From NCBI RefSeq assembly GCF_000953655.1, contig NZ_LN681225.1, positions 2,507,001 to 2,571,000 of the forward strand: DNA of 64,000 nucleotides, read 5' to 3'. Every line of letters begins with the position of its first letter. Positions within the stretch are counted from its first letter, which is position 1. This document shows positions 16,369-24,964 of this stretch, piece by piece. The notes under the pieces were generated by a model. That model was not told where the DNA came from, did not search any database, and saw only the letters and a program-made list of their open reading frames with translations. The translations under genes and the position numbers were made by a program. This stretch comes from Legionella hackeliae (GTDB lineage: Bacteria; Pseudomonadota; Gammaproteobacteria; Legionellales; Legionellaceae).

Positions 16369-19068
16369 TTATTTAACTGCGCTTATTTCCTCAGCAGTGT
16401 AAACATCGGTATTTTCTTCATGAATCGTTCTTATTTCTTCTTTAAAGGCGTTCAGATGAAATTGCAGAGTTTTATCATGACTTCCTCTAATTCTGCCTCT
16501 CGGCATAAATTTTTTTCCTTCATCAACAACCTCAAGCAATTGCTCGTAGTGTGATGAATCATTTTTATAATTTTGAAAAGCAGTTTTTAAATTTTGTAGA
16601 TACTCCTGTCTTTGTTGTGCATCAGTTTTCCAATGAAAGCATTTAAGTCCTAACGCAATGTATGAGCTTATCAGATCTTGAAACCAGAATTCTTTCGCTC
16701 GTTCTTTTAAATAACTACCGAAAAAGCCTGATAATTGATCATCAGCGCCAAAATATTTACTCATCAAGCTATGGCGTATATGGGAAAACTTTTCCTTTTG
16801 TTCTGCCGGTCTATTTTCTTGTCCGAAGAGCCCAATAGACAGTGGGGATTGTGGCTCGTGAAGTGTCTTAAAAAAAGCAAGGTTTCCCTGAAGTTTTTGA
16901 ATAGACTGTGATTTTTCTTGTTCGATCGCACCTAAAGTACTCTTATCAAGACGTTGCCATGCAGAAAATAACTCACTTTTTTCAAGTGCTACTATTTCAC
17001 GATAGAGTTGTTGTTTGCTTTTTTCATGATACCGATATTGTGGCTTCTCAAGGAGTTTTAAACGTTCTACCAGCAATTTGAAGTTTACATCAACTTCATT
17101 TAACAATACTAAAGGATTATCCGTATAAAGTTTTACATATTTTTCTTTTAAACCATTTAGATTAACCTGGGCCTCTTCAATGCTTATTAATTTCTCTTTA
17201 GATAAAAGAAGTTTGGCCTTTCCTAATACTTCTGAGGAACTTGCCTCTAACATGGCTGCTTTTTTAAACAGTTCAAGCGCGGGTTTTAAAGAATCAGGAG
17301 GAAGATTGCCTGCCTCATTTAATAACATTGCATAACGCTCAGAAATATCGTCAACTTGGTCAAGCAGGGGGATGACGACTTGCATTTTGTGTCTAATTGC
17401 ATCAAGTCTTTTGTTCGCTAAAATAAGTTTTTCGAGAACAACTTTATCTTGAGTGTGAACACAAATCTCAATCGTTTCCTCTAAATAATTTTCAAAAATT
17501 CTCATTTGCTGGGATATTTGAGTCCTACTTGATCGATTAGCATTTTCTAAGTCAATTGATGCGAATAACCTTGAGTACTCTGATTCAGTATGTGTTAAGA
17601 GCTCAATTTGTAACGCAGTCTTAACGCGAGCAAGTTCTTTAATCAGTGGCTCAGTCGCCTCAATTTTTGCTTTAACAGCGTCATTTTTGTTAGATTCAAG
17701 CTGCCCCATTAAATCTGTTATTTTAGCTTGTGTAAGTTCTATCTCTAAAACAAGTACTTTCTTCTCTTCCTGAGTCGTTGGGCTGCGTTTTAGTAACTGC
17801 GTCACATTAAATTGTATTTCAGCCAATTTTTGTAAGCTCAATATAATTGTCTTGCGAGCGGCAATAGAATCAATAAGGGTTTGCTCTGCTTGTCGCAATG
17901 TTAAATTTTGCTTTTGAATAATGTTCAGATGTTCAGTTGCTTGCAAATTTAGGCTGTTTATTACTTCGGGTATAACTTTAATCGGCGCAAAGAAGCCAGG
18001 AAGGTCATTCCACTTTTTTATTATAGCCTCTAATTGATAGGTACTTATTGTCTTTAGTTGGGCACCACTAGGATCTCTGTAATCTGTGGATACCTCAAGT
18101 AATTTTTTGACATCAATACTTGCAAGTCTATCTTGCTCAAGCTGCAAATACTCTAAAGCATCTTTACCGTTCATAGTCACTAGCGACTGAGTAATTTCAT
18201 CCAACGTTTGTGTTGCCATTTCTTCAATTTCAAGAAGCTTGCAATCAAAATTCGAGAAGTTAGCTTCAAGGATAGCTTGCTCATGAAAAATAGAAATTAA
18301 TCTGCTACAAAGAATTGCCTCCGCTTTTCTTTGTTCAAAGTCATCTTTCGTGCTCTTTAACTCTGCTTCAGCAGCCTGTAACCTTTTAACTTCTTGATAT
18401 CTTTGATGCAGTGCGTATAGGTCTATTTTGTCCTTGTGTAGTTCAGATACCACAGTTTGCTTTTGAATCTCTATCTTTAGCTCATCTGCAATTTGTTGAA
18501 GCTTTTGGTTAATCTGATTAACCAGTTCACCGAGATCGAAATCAAAACTGCTGGGCCCAAACAGGGCAGTATAGTGGTTCCAATAATTCGCTAAATTGGT
18601 AGTGATACCACCAACACCACTTGCATCTTGCACTTGATTGTAGAGTGAATCTATCCATCGAGCATCAGTTTCTAAATACTTTTTCAGGTTATCTTGTGGA
18701 ATTTTGTCTTTGGGAATATAAATACTCTTACTCGATGTAAGAATATCTTTATAAGTCTTTAACGCATCCTCAGCAGCCTTGAGGAAACTAATGCGAGCTT
18801 TTGCCTTCGATTCCAATACACTTAGACATATGTCAGCATTTATATCCTCTATTTTTGCAATATTTTCTAACTGACACTGATAACCATCATAAATTTTATG
18901 AATAGCGGGATTGTAGTGAGAGGTAATAAAATCTGAAAAATCTGCAAGAACCTGAACTTCCTGGCCCTCAATTAGTTGCTTATTCTTAAAAAGGACTTGA
19001 ATATGCTGGTTTGTATCTTGGACCTTTTTTTCTTTCTGCTTTTGCGAAGTTTCATTTCTCGCTTTCAT
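16369..19068 (-). CDS. Large coiled-coil protein, probable Dot/Icm effector
   Basis: An 899-aa soluble protein without signal peptide or clear membrane helix. It is dominated by heptad-like helices rich in Leu, Lys, Glu and Gln over about residues 180-730. The C-terminal 150 residues form a more compact, aromatic-rich region (FWFQDLISSYIALGLKCF, then PRGRIRGSHDKTLQFHL), followed by an acidic tail (IHEENTDVYTAEEISAVK). Length, coiled-coil content and a Glu-rich C-terminus are characteristic of Dot/Icm substrates, and it sits directly between icmB and the icmF region. The function is unknown. The start at ATG 19068 follows a purine-rich AGAGGAAAAAG. It ends 121 bases upstream of the kdpD-like start, so the two could be co-transcribed. 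Confidence 0.75.
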   Translation of the reverse strand: MKARNETSQKQKEKKVQDTNQHIQVLFKNKQLIEGQEVQVLADFSDFITSHYNPAIHKIYDGYQCQLENIAKIEDINADICLSVLESKAKARISFLKAAEDALKTYKDILTSSKSIYIPKDKIPQDNLKKYLETDARWIDSLYNQVQDASGVGGITTNLANYWNHYTALFGPSSFDFDLGELVNQINQKLQQIADELKIEIQKQTVVSELHKDKIDLYALHQRYQEVKRLQAAEAELKSTKDDFEQRKAEAILCSRLISIFHEQAILEANFSNFDCKLLEIEEMATQTLDEITQSLVTMNGKDALEYLQLEQDRLASIDVKKLLEVSTDYRDPSGAQLKTISTYQLEAIIKKWNDLPGFFAPIKVIPEVINSLNLQATEHLNIIQKQNLTLRQAEQTLIDSIAARKTIILSLQKLAEIQFNVTQLLKRSPTTQEEKKVLVLEIELTQAKITDLMGQLESNKNDAVKAKIEATEPLIKELARVKTALQIELLTHTESEYSRLFASIDLENANRSSRTQISQQMRIFENYLEETIEICVHTQDKVVLEKLILANKRLDAIRHKMQVVIPLLDQVDDISERYAMLLNEAGNLPPDSLKPALELFKKAAMLEASSSEVLGKAKLLLSKEKLISIEEAQVNLNGLKEKYVKLYTDNPLVLLNEVDVNFKLLVERLKLLEKPQYRYHEKSKQQLYREIVALEKSELFSAWQRLDKSTLGAIEQEKSQSIQKLQGNLAFFKTLHEPQSPLSIGLFGQENRPAEQKEKFSHIRHSLMSKYFGADDQLSGFFGSYLKERAKEFWFQDLISSYIALGLKCFHWKTDAQQRQEYLQNLKTAFQNYKNDSSHYEQLLEVVDEGKKFMPRGRIRGSHDKTLQFHLNAFKEEIRTIHEENTDVYTAEEISAVK

Positions 19069-19277
19069 CTCTGCTTTTTCCTCTGCTGTAATTTACATGC
19101 TAGTATCTTTCATCCCAAGTGTTGCTCTAAACCTTACGATGAAGGTTACGGGGTTTCTAAAATTGCAGTGCGCGACTAGTATAACTCTGTAATATGAAGG
19201 CAATATTAGCAAATTTTGACAATTACACTTCTTTCTGGTCAAAATTTAAATTAATTGTATTAAATGAGATTATGTGA

Positions 19278-19307
19278 AATATCCCAGTTGCCTGCAACTG
19301 AGATATT
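19278..19307 (-). terminator. Hairpin downstream of icmB
   Basis: Starting 15 bases past the icmB stop on its strand is a strong hairpin: CAGTTGC-CT-GCAACTG (19285-19300), extended by AATATC/GATATT across a one-base mismatch on each side. The following minus-strand sequence lacks a continuous U tract. Position at the end of the long icm operon makes a terminator or RNA-stabilising role likely. Confidence 0.6.
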
Positions 19308-19322
19308 CATTGCACATTGAAC

Positions 19323-22300
19323 TTAATGAGTTTTAGGTAAGCTTTTTACATTCGGATCTTTAGCATAGGCATTAAGAATATCTGACACCAGTTGCTCAAC
19401 CACACTGGCTTTGGCGTCTTCCTCAATAAGTCCTGTTTGTTCTCTCATGGAAGCCAAACGCACTTCAATTTCTCTGGCAACAGAGCCATTGGGGAATAAT
19501 GCTGCTAATAACCTTCTCGCTTCTGCTGGACCTAAATGACGGTACAGTTGATTACGTACGCTCGCATCCTCAGCGGTGGTACTAAATGCCCATAACTCCA
19601 CAGGACCTAGCGTGAGGGTTAACAATTGCACGTTAACACCACTTTTTGTCGCATATTGCACAAGAAATGTTGCCCCGCCTTGACGTGGCCCATGGACTCG
19701 AGTGCGCAGTGCCGTTTTTGCAGTATTGGACAGTCCAAAAATTTGACTTGTTTTTTCCACTGCTTGAGAAGGTCCAGCATCCATGACATAGATTGCTGTA
19801 CTAAAATCAATCATAATTGGATCAAAATCCTCGACGGCCTGGGATAATAACGCAATTTGTACTTTCCATTTACGCCCTTCCCGCATATCAATAATCACCT
19901 GATCACGCACAGCAGCTGATTTTGAGGTACGGTGGAATTCGTCATAAACAATTCGCTTAGGATCTTCTCGAATTTCCATCACTCGTTCTTTATGATATTC
20001 CTGATATTGTTCAGGAATATTATTTAAACTTTCTTCTGTTAAATAGTAATGACGCGCAAGTACATAACGAGCAAGCATATACATTACGGCTGTCTGTCTA
20101 TCAGCAGCATCGCCTCCACTTTTAGCAACCTCGTCAAGGTCAAGGGAAACAACACGAGCATCACCTATATCGAAACTGGTTACCCTCGACAAAATTGGAT
20201 ATTCACGTACAGCACCAGAAATCATTCGCGCAAACGCATTAATTAGTGATTCACCTGTGGGTGCTGTTACCTTTTCGTAGAGATCTTCAATAGAAGGGGT
20301 ACGGCAGATAGATGCCGCATCCGCTAATAAAGGCATTGCATAACGCTGGGCTAACATAGCCTCATGAACAAATCCTGCAGAATACAATGAATCCGTAACT
20401 TCCCACCAGGTTGATTTAGAATCTCTTACAAATCCAATTTCCTCAAGAATACTATCAATAAATTCTTCAACACCAGGCGCATAAGGTGTAGGGTTAAATT
20501 CATCAGCAAGGCTCTTATACAATTCATCCACGATCATGCCCGCCAAGTCAGCCATACCGTCATAAGGCTTTACGGCACCTAAGGGCGTGGTTAACAACGT
20601 TAAAAAATTGACGAGGAAAGAGCGTTCTAACGCTGTAGGATAACGACAGCCTAACTGGGTATCAAAAGGATTGATAGAATACTCTGGAGTCATACGCAAA
20701 CGATGGTAAGCAACCAAGTGGCGTTGTGATGCCGGAAGAGCTTCTTTCAGCAAGGAAATTAATCCACTACTGGAAGGACCAATATCAATAATAGCAATAC
20801 GAGGCAATCGTGTTAATCCGCCGGATAAACACAATGCCAAATTTAACGCGTTTGATAACACTGATTTACCAGAACCAGGTCGCGCATACACCAAATCAAT
20901 CCAGGTTGTTTGTTGTGTAGAACCCGGTTGAAATGGCCAAGGCTTACCATCAGGTGTACGGAATAACAGAGCACCCGTTTCCCAAGGAGACGCAGGTCGG
21001 GTAATCGGTAACATGGTGATTACATGGGACAATGGAGCCACGGAAGGCACGGCAGCACTTTTTAAAGTGGTCGCTAACATACTGGATACAAAACCTGCAA
21101 ATGGATCCCCACAAATTTCTGATACATCTGTTGAACCCCATCCCTGAAGTGCTTTAACCAATTCAGAGCTGCGTCGCCTTAATAAAGGTGCCTGATCTTC
21201 TGGCGCCCAGGTTGTAGCCACTACTCGCAAACGAACGATAGTATCGTCTGTGTTCAATTGTAAATATTTTAATAGGTTTACAGAATCACTAATCAAGCGA
21301 TTTTGTGCTGAAGAAAAGCTTAAAATTGCTGCTAATAATCCTTTGAGCTTAAGAGTATTTAATCCTTCACTTTCAATTAAAAATGAAATTCGCCAAGGGA
21401 TATGCGCAGGCAAAATCCGAGAAAATAAATTAATAAAAGGACGTATGTCTTTTGGAAAAAGATCGATAAAAACAGAAGAATATAACTTATTACCCACTTT
21501 AACAGTACGCAAATCGAGGTTCTCAGCATCGCGAGGAATCACTTGTTTTGCTAAAGAAGGCCATAATAAATCCGAGGGATCACCATTGAAACCATTAATC
21601 TCTCGCGGCATTATCTTATCGCCAGGCAAAGTCGCCTTCCAATCATCCGCCGTAAAATCTGGATCAGCAGTCAAGCGGATAGCATGGATGGCATCATGAA
21701 CATCCATTAAGCGGGCAAAGATATTTAATGCATCTAAATCATTGATAATAGCTCGTACATAAGCCTCATGCGTATCACGTAATTCAGGAATTGCCGCATA
21801 GACAGTTTGAGTATTTTTAAATGGGGGTGCTTTCATGTCCTTAAGCATTTTTAGCTTAGCCTTGCTTGCTGCCTTTAGTTGTTCCTGGGCTAAGTTATAA
21901 GGACGAGTATATAAAACAAAATACACTCTTTCTTCAGCACAATATTGCGCTAAAAAACTCACTCGCTCTGTAAATAGATCATCTAAACTTAATTCTAAAC
22001 GTTTGGCTGTTGCTTCAGCAGGTTCGAAGATGTCCTGAATGACTTTGCGGATATTTTGCTTATCATGGCTAAAATAAACTTGCAACGCATGGCCAGGGCG
22101 CCCCATAGCAGCCTGGAATGCATTGCTTAGACCTTCTACTAAACGCTCAAATTCTTCAGCCCCAGCAAGAGCCGTGATACCTTCAATTTTTAAAATCGAT
22201 AACAAGCTGCCATCATGATTCACTAAAACAGTTGGACTATCGGCTGTCTCCAAATCACAATAGGACTCAGTTGTTTGCTTTAATGATGTACTTAACCAGG

Positions 22301-22349
22301 AAAAAAAGGTATCAACACCCTCAAAAAATGACTCTGCCCATTTCCCCAT
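19323..22349 (-). CDS. icmB: Dot/Icm ATPase IcmB/DotO
   Basis: VirB4-class cytoplasmic ATPase that forms hexamers at the base of the type IVB secretion channel with DotB and powers substrate translocation. The protein is 1008 aa, within a residue or so of L. pneumophila DotO. Walker A is at about residue 490 (YARPGSGKSVL), Walker B at about 800 (RIVYDEFHRT), and the region GRKWKVQIALLSQ fits motif 3 of the AAA core. The N-terminal half (to about 430) is the structural VirB4 N-domain. It is the last gene of the icmT-to-icmB run, 66 bases after icmJ, and is followed by a hairpin. Confidence 0.97.
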   Translation of the reverse strand: MGKWAESFFEGVDTFFSWLSTSLKQTTESYCDLETADSPTVLVNHDGSLLSILKIEGITALAGAEEFERLVEGLSNAFQAAMGRPGHALQVYFSHDKQNIRKVIQDIFEPAEATAKRLELSLDDLFTERVSFLAQYCAEERVYFVLYTRPYNLAQEQLKAASKAKLKMLKDMKAPPFKNTQTVYAAIPELRDTHEAYVRAIINDLDALNIFARLMDVHDAIHAIRLTADPDFTADDWKATLPGDKIMPREINGFNGDPSDLLWPSLAKQVIPRDAENLDLRTVKVGNKLYSSVFIDLFPKDIRPFINLFSRILPAHIPWRISFLIESEGLNTLKLKGLLAAILSFSSAQNRLISDSVNLLKYLQLNTDDTIVRLRVVATTWAPEDQAPLLRRRSSELVKALQGWGSTDVSEICGDPFAGFVSSMLATTLKSAAVPSVAPLSHVITMLPITRPASPWETGALLFRTPDGKPWPFQPGSTQQTTWIDLVYARPGSGKSVLSNALNLALCLSGGLTRLPRIAIIDIGPSSSGLISLLKEALPASQRHLVAYHRLRMTPEYSINPFDTQLGCRYPTALERSFLVNFLTLLTTPLGAVKPYDGMADLAGMIVDELYKSLADEFNPTPYAPGVEEFIDSILEEIGFVRDSKSTWWEVTDSLYSAGFVHEAMLAQRYAMPLLADAASICRTPSIEDLYEKVTAPTGESLINAFARMISGAVREYPILSRVTSFDIGDARVVSLDLDEVAKSGGDAADRQTAVMYMLARYVLARHYYLTEESLNNIPEQYQEYHKERVMEIREDPKRIVYDEFHRTSKSAAVRDQVIIDMREGRKWKVQIALLSQAVEDFDPIMIDFSTAIYVMDAGPSQAVEKTSQIFGLSNTAKTALRTRVHGPRQGGATFLVQYATKSGVNVQLLTLTLGPVELWAFSTTAEDASVRNQLYRHLGPAEARRLLAALFPNGSVAREIEVRLASMREQTGLIEEDAKASVVEQLVSDILNAYAKDPNVKSLPKTH

Positions 22350-22415
22350 GTTGTTCCCTATTTATTAAACTCACATTCTCAATTGAGAATTAAAAACTTG
22401 TAAAAATATGGAAGA

Positions 22416-23045
22416 TTATTTGCTTTCAGTAATTTCTTCCAAGGCACTCGCTGCCCATCGCTCAATTTGTTTACGGAATTTGGCACGCGACGGTAATAAA
22501 CGAATATTTTTAAATAGATTATCCGCAACATCCGCAGTAACTCCTGAGTCAATTATTAATTGACCAAAAATAGCAGGGTCACTCGTACCCTCACCGTACT
22601 TTTCCTCAACCACTTGAGAGCGAAACTTAAAGCTTCGATATATGTTTTGGGCACTGCTCTTATAACCTGTGTCATTGGTAATTGCACAAAATAACACATG
22701 ACATAAACTATTTAGTTCAGGCTGGCTGAGCTCAGGAAGATAAACCAGAGTCCCGCCTCCATATCCACCAACTCCAACAGATTCAATAAAAAAACACTGA
22801 GCACAAAAGCAACAAGCTGTCACCAAATTAGATAAACGATTATTTGTAAAATCATAATCGAGATTAACTACTTCTTGAAAAAGTTTTGCCTGAAACCCAC
22901 AAAATTGGCAAGTGTAGCGGTCACGTTGGAAAACTTTTAATTCATAAGCTTTAAAACGCTCGTCAGCTTTCCTGGCTGAATAAAAACGCCAAGAACCAGC
23001 ACTCGCTACCAGTTTTAAATTACAACGTTCTTGGGTACCCGCCAT
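22416..23045 (-). CDS. icmJ: Dot/Icm coupling-complex protein IcmJ/DotN
   Basis: DotN is a zinc-binding subunit of the type IV coupling complex that binds the C-terminal tail of DotL together with DotM and the IcmS/IcmW adaptors. The protein is 209 aa, the family size, without signal or membrane segment. The metal site is visible as C46-x-x-C49 (YTCQFCGF) and the cluster C78, C79, C81, C84 (ACCFCAQCF), separated by an HNH-endonuclease-like segment (VVNLDYDFTNNRLSNL) that has lost the catalytic His-Asn-His set. It lies between icmD and icmB in the conserved order. Confidence 0.95.
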   Translation of the reverse strand: MAGTQERCNLKLVASAGSWRFYSARKADERFKAYELKVFQRDRYTCQFCGFQAKLFQEVVNLDYDFTNNRLSNLVTACCFCAQCFFIESVGVGGYGGGTLVYLPELSQPELNSLCHVLFCAITNDTGYKSSAQNIYRSFKFRSQVVEEKYGEGTSDPAIFGQLIIDSGVTADVADNLFKNIRLLPSRAKFRKQIERWAASALEEITESK

Positions 23046-23118
23046 TTAATACTCACAATATTAAAGATAATAAAAAATCAGGAAGCGAATGAATGCCTTC
23101 CTGATTTTTGCATAGATA

Positions 23119-23520
23119 TTAACCGCCAGAACCTGTGAAGATTGTTCCAGTAGGACCAGCTACAGAACCAGCTTCACCAAACATGGTTTGACCAGTAACA
23201 CCTAGGATTGATGGCAGGAACAGCAAAGCAGCTGCAATAAACACTAGAGCGATTGGGGTACCAATTGGGATTTGGGTTGGATTATCTTTATGCTGTTTAA
23301 ACTTCATAATCGCACCAATAGAGAAACCAAGACCCGCCAAATAAGAACCTGCGGTAATCAGCTTAGCTACGCTAGTAAAAGAACTTGTAATACTGGATGC
23401 CATATTACCCAAAGTTTTACTACTGGCAACAGCTTCTCCTGCCAGCACCATTAAACCGACGCAAGCAGTAAATATAAGCAGCTGTTTTAAGTTGTGCTTT
23501 AAATTTAATGGCTTTTTCAC
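23119..23520 (-). CDS. icmD: Dot/Icm inner-membrane protein IcmD/DotP
   Basis: A small hydrophobic protein of 133 aa required for Dot/Icm function. An N-terminal basic stretch and signal-like helix (LLIFTACVGLMVLAGEAVA, about 14-32) is followed by two further hydrophobic helices near residues 55-72 and 88-108 and a Gly-rich C-terminus. It is related to IcmC/DotE and both may be channel-like components. The intergenic distance to icmC is 25 bases. Its exact biochemical role is not known in the family. Confidence 0.93.
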   Translation of the reverse strand: MKKPLNLKHNLKQLLIFTACVGLMVLAGEAVASSKTLGNMASSITSSFTSVAKLITAGSYLAGLGFSIGAIMKFKQHKDNPTQIPIGTPIALVFIAAALLFLPSILGVTGQTMFGEAGSVAGPTGTIFTGSGG

Positions 23521-23545
23521 TTAATTTCTCCTTTGTAAAAAACTA

Positions 23546-24130
23546 TTAACTCGTACCATAAATCGTATTATTAATGATTTGCAACGTCGCTACAATGTTC
23601 ATTGCTAACATTCCACCAAACACATGAATTAGTCCCTTTCCTGTTCCGCCTGGTGGTTGTCCTTGAGAGGCGGAACGGGCTATAAGAACCCATCCTCTAA
23701 CAAAAGCAATGACGCCGAGAGTCTGAATTATTATTGCTATCGGTCTTCCTATTGTACTGCCGCTACCAAATACTGCCGATATTGCCTGGTTATTACTGTT
23801 TACCGGTGCATATTGTAGAATACTGGATGAACCAAAAGAAGTCTGCAGTAAAATCGCTAAGCCCGTCGGAAAATAAATTAACATTCCAGCAACTAGCAAA
23901 TACGCAAGGGGTTCTTTTATACTTGTATTGCTGGACATCATTGTTCGTGCTTCACCATAAGCTTTTAAACTATATATTGCTTTAAATGCAAATGCCAGAC
24001 CTAACAAATAGGCAGCACCAGTAACCAAACGCTCTACCGGTAGCAAGTTATTAGCAATATTATTCAGTATATCAGCTTGATTATTCAGCCAATTGATAAC
24101 GGAACTGCCAGTATTATTTCCAGTAGACAT
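23546..24130 (-). CDS. icmC: Dot/Icm inner-membrane protein IcmC/DotE
   Basis: Polytopic membrane component of the Dot/Icm apparatus. The frame opens at a TTG at 24142, but ATG 24130 has GAGG at the right distance and gives 194 aa, the length I recall for L. pneumophila IcmC. Four hydrophobic segments are visible, at about 30-55, 75-98, 128-148 and 165-185 (LVTGAAYLLGLAFAF; YLLVAGMLIYFPTGLAILL; IAIIIQTLGVIAFVRGWVLIA; VFGGMLAMNIVATLQII). It starts 8 bases after the icmG stop and is similar in layout to IcmD downstream. Confidence 0.95.
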   Translation of the reverse strand: MSTGNNTGSSVINWLNNQADILNNIANNLLPVERLVTGAAYLLGLAFAFKAIYSLKAYGEARTMMSSNTSIKEPLAYLLVAGMLIYFPTGLAILLQTSFGSSSILQYAPVNSNNQAISAVFGSGSTIGRPIAIIIQTLGVIAFVRGWVLIARSASQGQPPGGTGKGLIHVFGGMLAMNIVATLQIINNTIYGTS

Positions 24131-24138
24131 AGAATGCC

Positions 24139-24945
24139 TCAACTATCTTGCTGACTAAACCTTATTACTCTACCAGAACTTGTGAGTACTCTCCCTTGCC
24201 TTGAGTCAATCAGCTTAATCACACCATAACCAGCTACTTGAGTTCCCTCTCTTACGGTAATTGTAGACCCATTTTGAGCAATTAACCACGCTCTTCCAGG
24301 TATTATAGCCTGAATAAAATAAGAGGGCGGTGGTGGTCGCTTTATAATTACTCGAGCCACCGGTTTTGGCTTAACATGCACTGTTAAAACAGAGATTTCT
24401 TTTGACTGTTGCTCCACTCTGGAAACAATAACAGTTAGAGTTTGATTCAACTGAGCTATTTTGGTGGCCAGAGCATTAATATTCGTATTAATTGTGGCAA
24501 CTTGGCTAGTTAATGAATCCAGATCTGAACGAAGATTTTGCTGGCTAGCCTCAAGCGCTGATAGCCGTTGCATCACCTCAGAATTATCAACAGTTGGTTG
24601 GGTGACAGGCATTGTCTGCGCAGTTGGAGGAGGTTCTGTCGGTGTCACAATCGGCTGTGGAGGAGTTATTGGCTGTTGTACCGGTGCAGGGGTTGCAATT
24701 GTTGGAACAGCGTCTGCAGGCTTTGGTTTCTTTGTAAAAAGTGGCCCTAAAAATTTATAAGCAAGCATTGCTACAACAATGACAACTATTGCGACAAGAG
24801 CATTACGTCTTATATTTGCATTAGACTCTTTTTTTTCTATAGGCGCTGAAGTAGTCTCTTTCTCTTCATCTGAATCAGGACTAATTACATCCAAATCAGA
24901 AAATTGATACTCATCACTGTATTCATTTTTATCGTCATCTACCAT
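24139..24945 (-). CDS. icmG: Dot/Icm protein IcmG/DotF
   Basis: Inner-membrane component of the Dot/Icm core complex, associated with DotG and reported to contact effectors. The protein is 268 aa. An acidic cytoplasmic N-terminus (1-45, rich in Asp and Glu) precedes one membrane helix at about 49-66 (ALVAIVVIVVAMLAYKFLG). A Pro/Thr/Val-rich periplasmic stalk follows, then a coiled coil at about 120-175 (heptads of Leu, Ile and Asn). The C-terminal globular domain (about 195-268) has an SH3-like beta pattern. It lies 19 bases after icmE and 8 before icmC. Confidence 0.95.
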   Translation of the reverse strand: MVDDDKNEYSDEYQFSDLDVISPDSDEEKETTSAPIEKKESNANIRRNALVAIVVIVVAMLAYKFLGPLFTKKPKPADAVPTIATPAPVQQPITPPQPIVTPTEPPPTAQTMPVTQPTVDNSEVMQRLSALEASQQNLRSDLDSLTSQVATINTNINALATKIAQLNQTLTVIVSRVEQQSKEISVLTVHVKPKPVARVIIKRPPPPSYFIQAIIPGRAWLIAQNGSTITVREGTQVAGYGVIKLIDSRQGRVLTSSGRVIRFSQQDS

Positions 24946-24964
24946 GTCTTACCTACTCATTAAG

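Noticed and set aside
21250-21699. Open frame of 149 codons on the plus strand inside icmB
   Set aside because: Antisense shadow of the conserved icmB gene, with no family resemblance.
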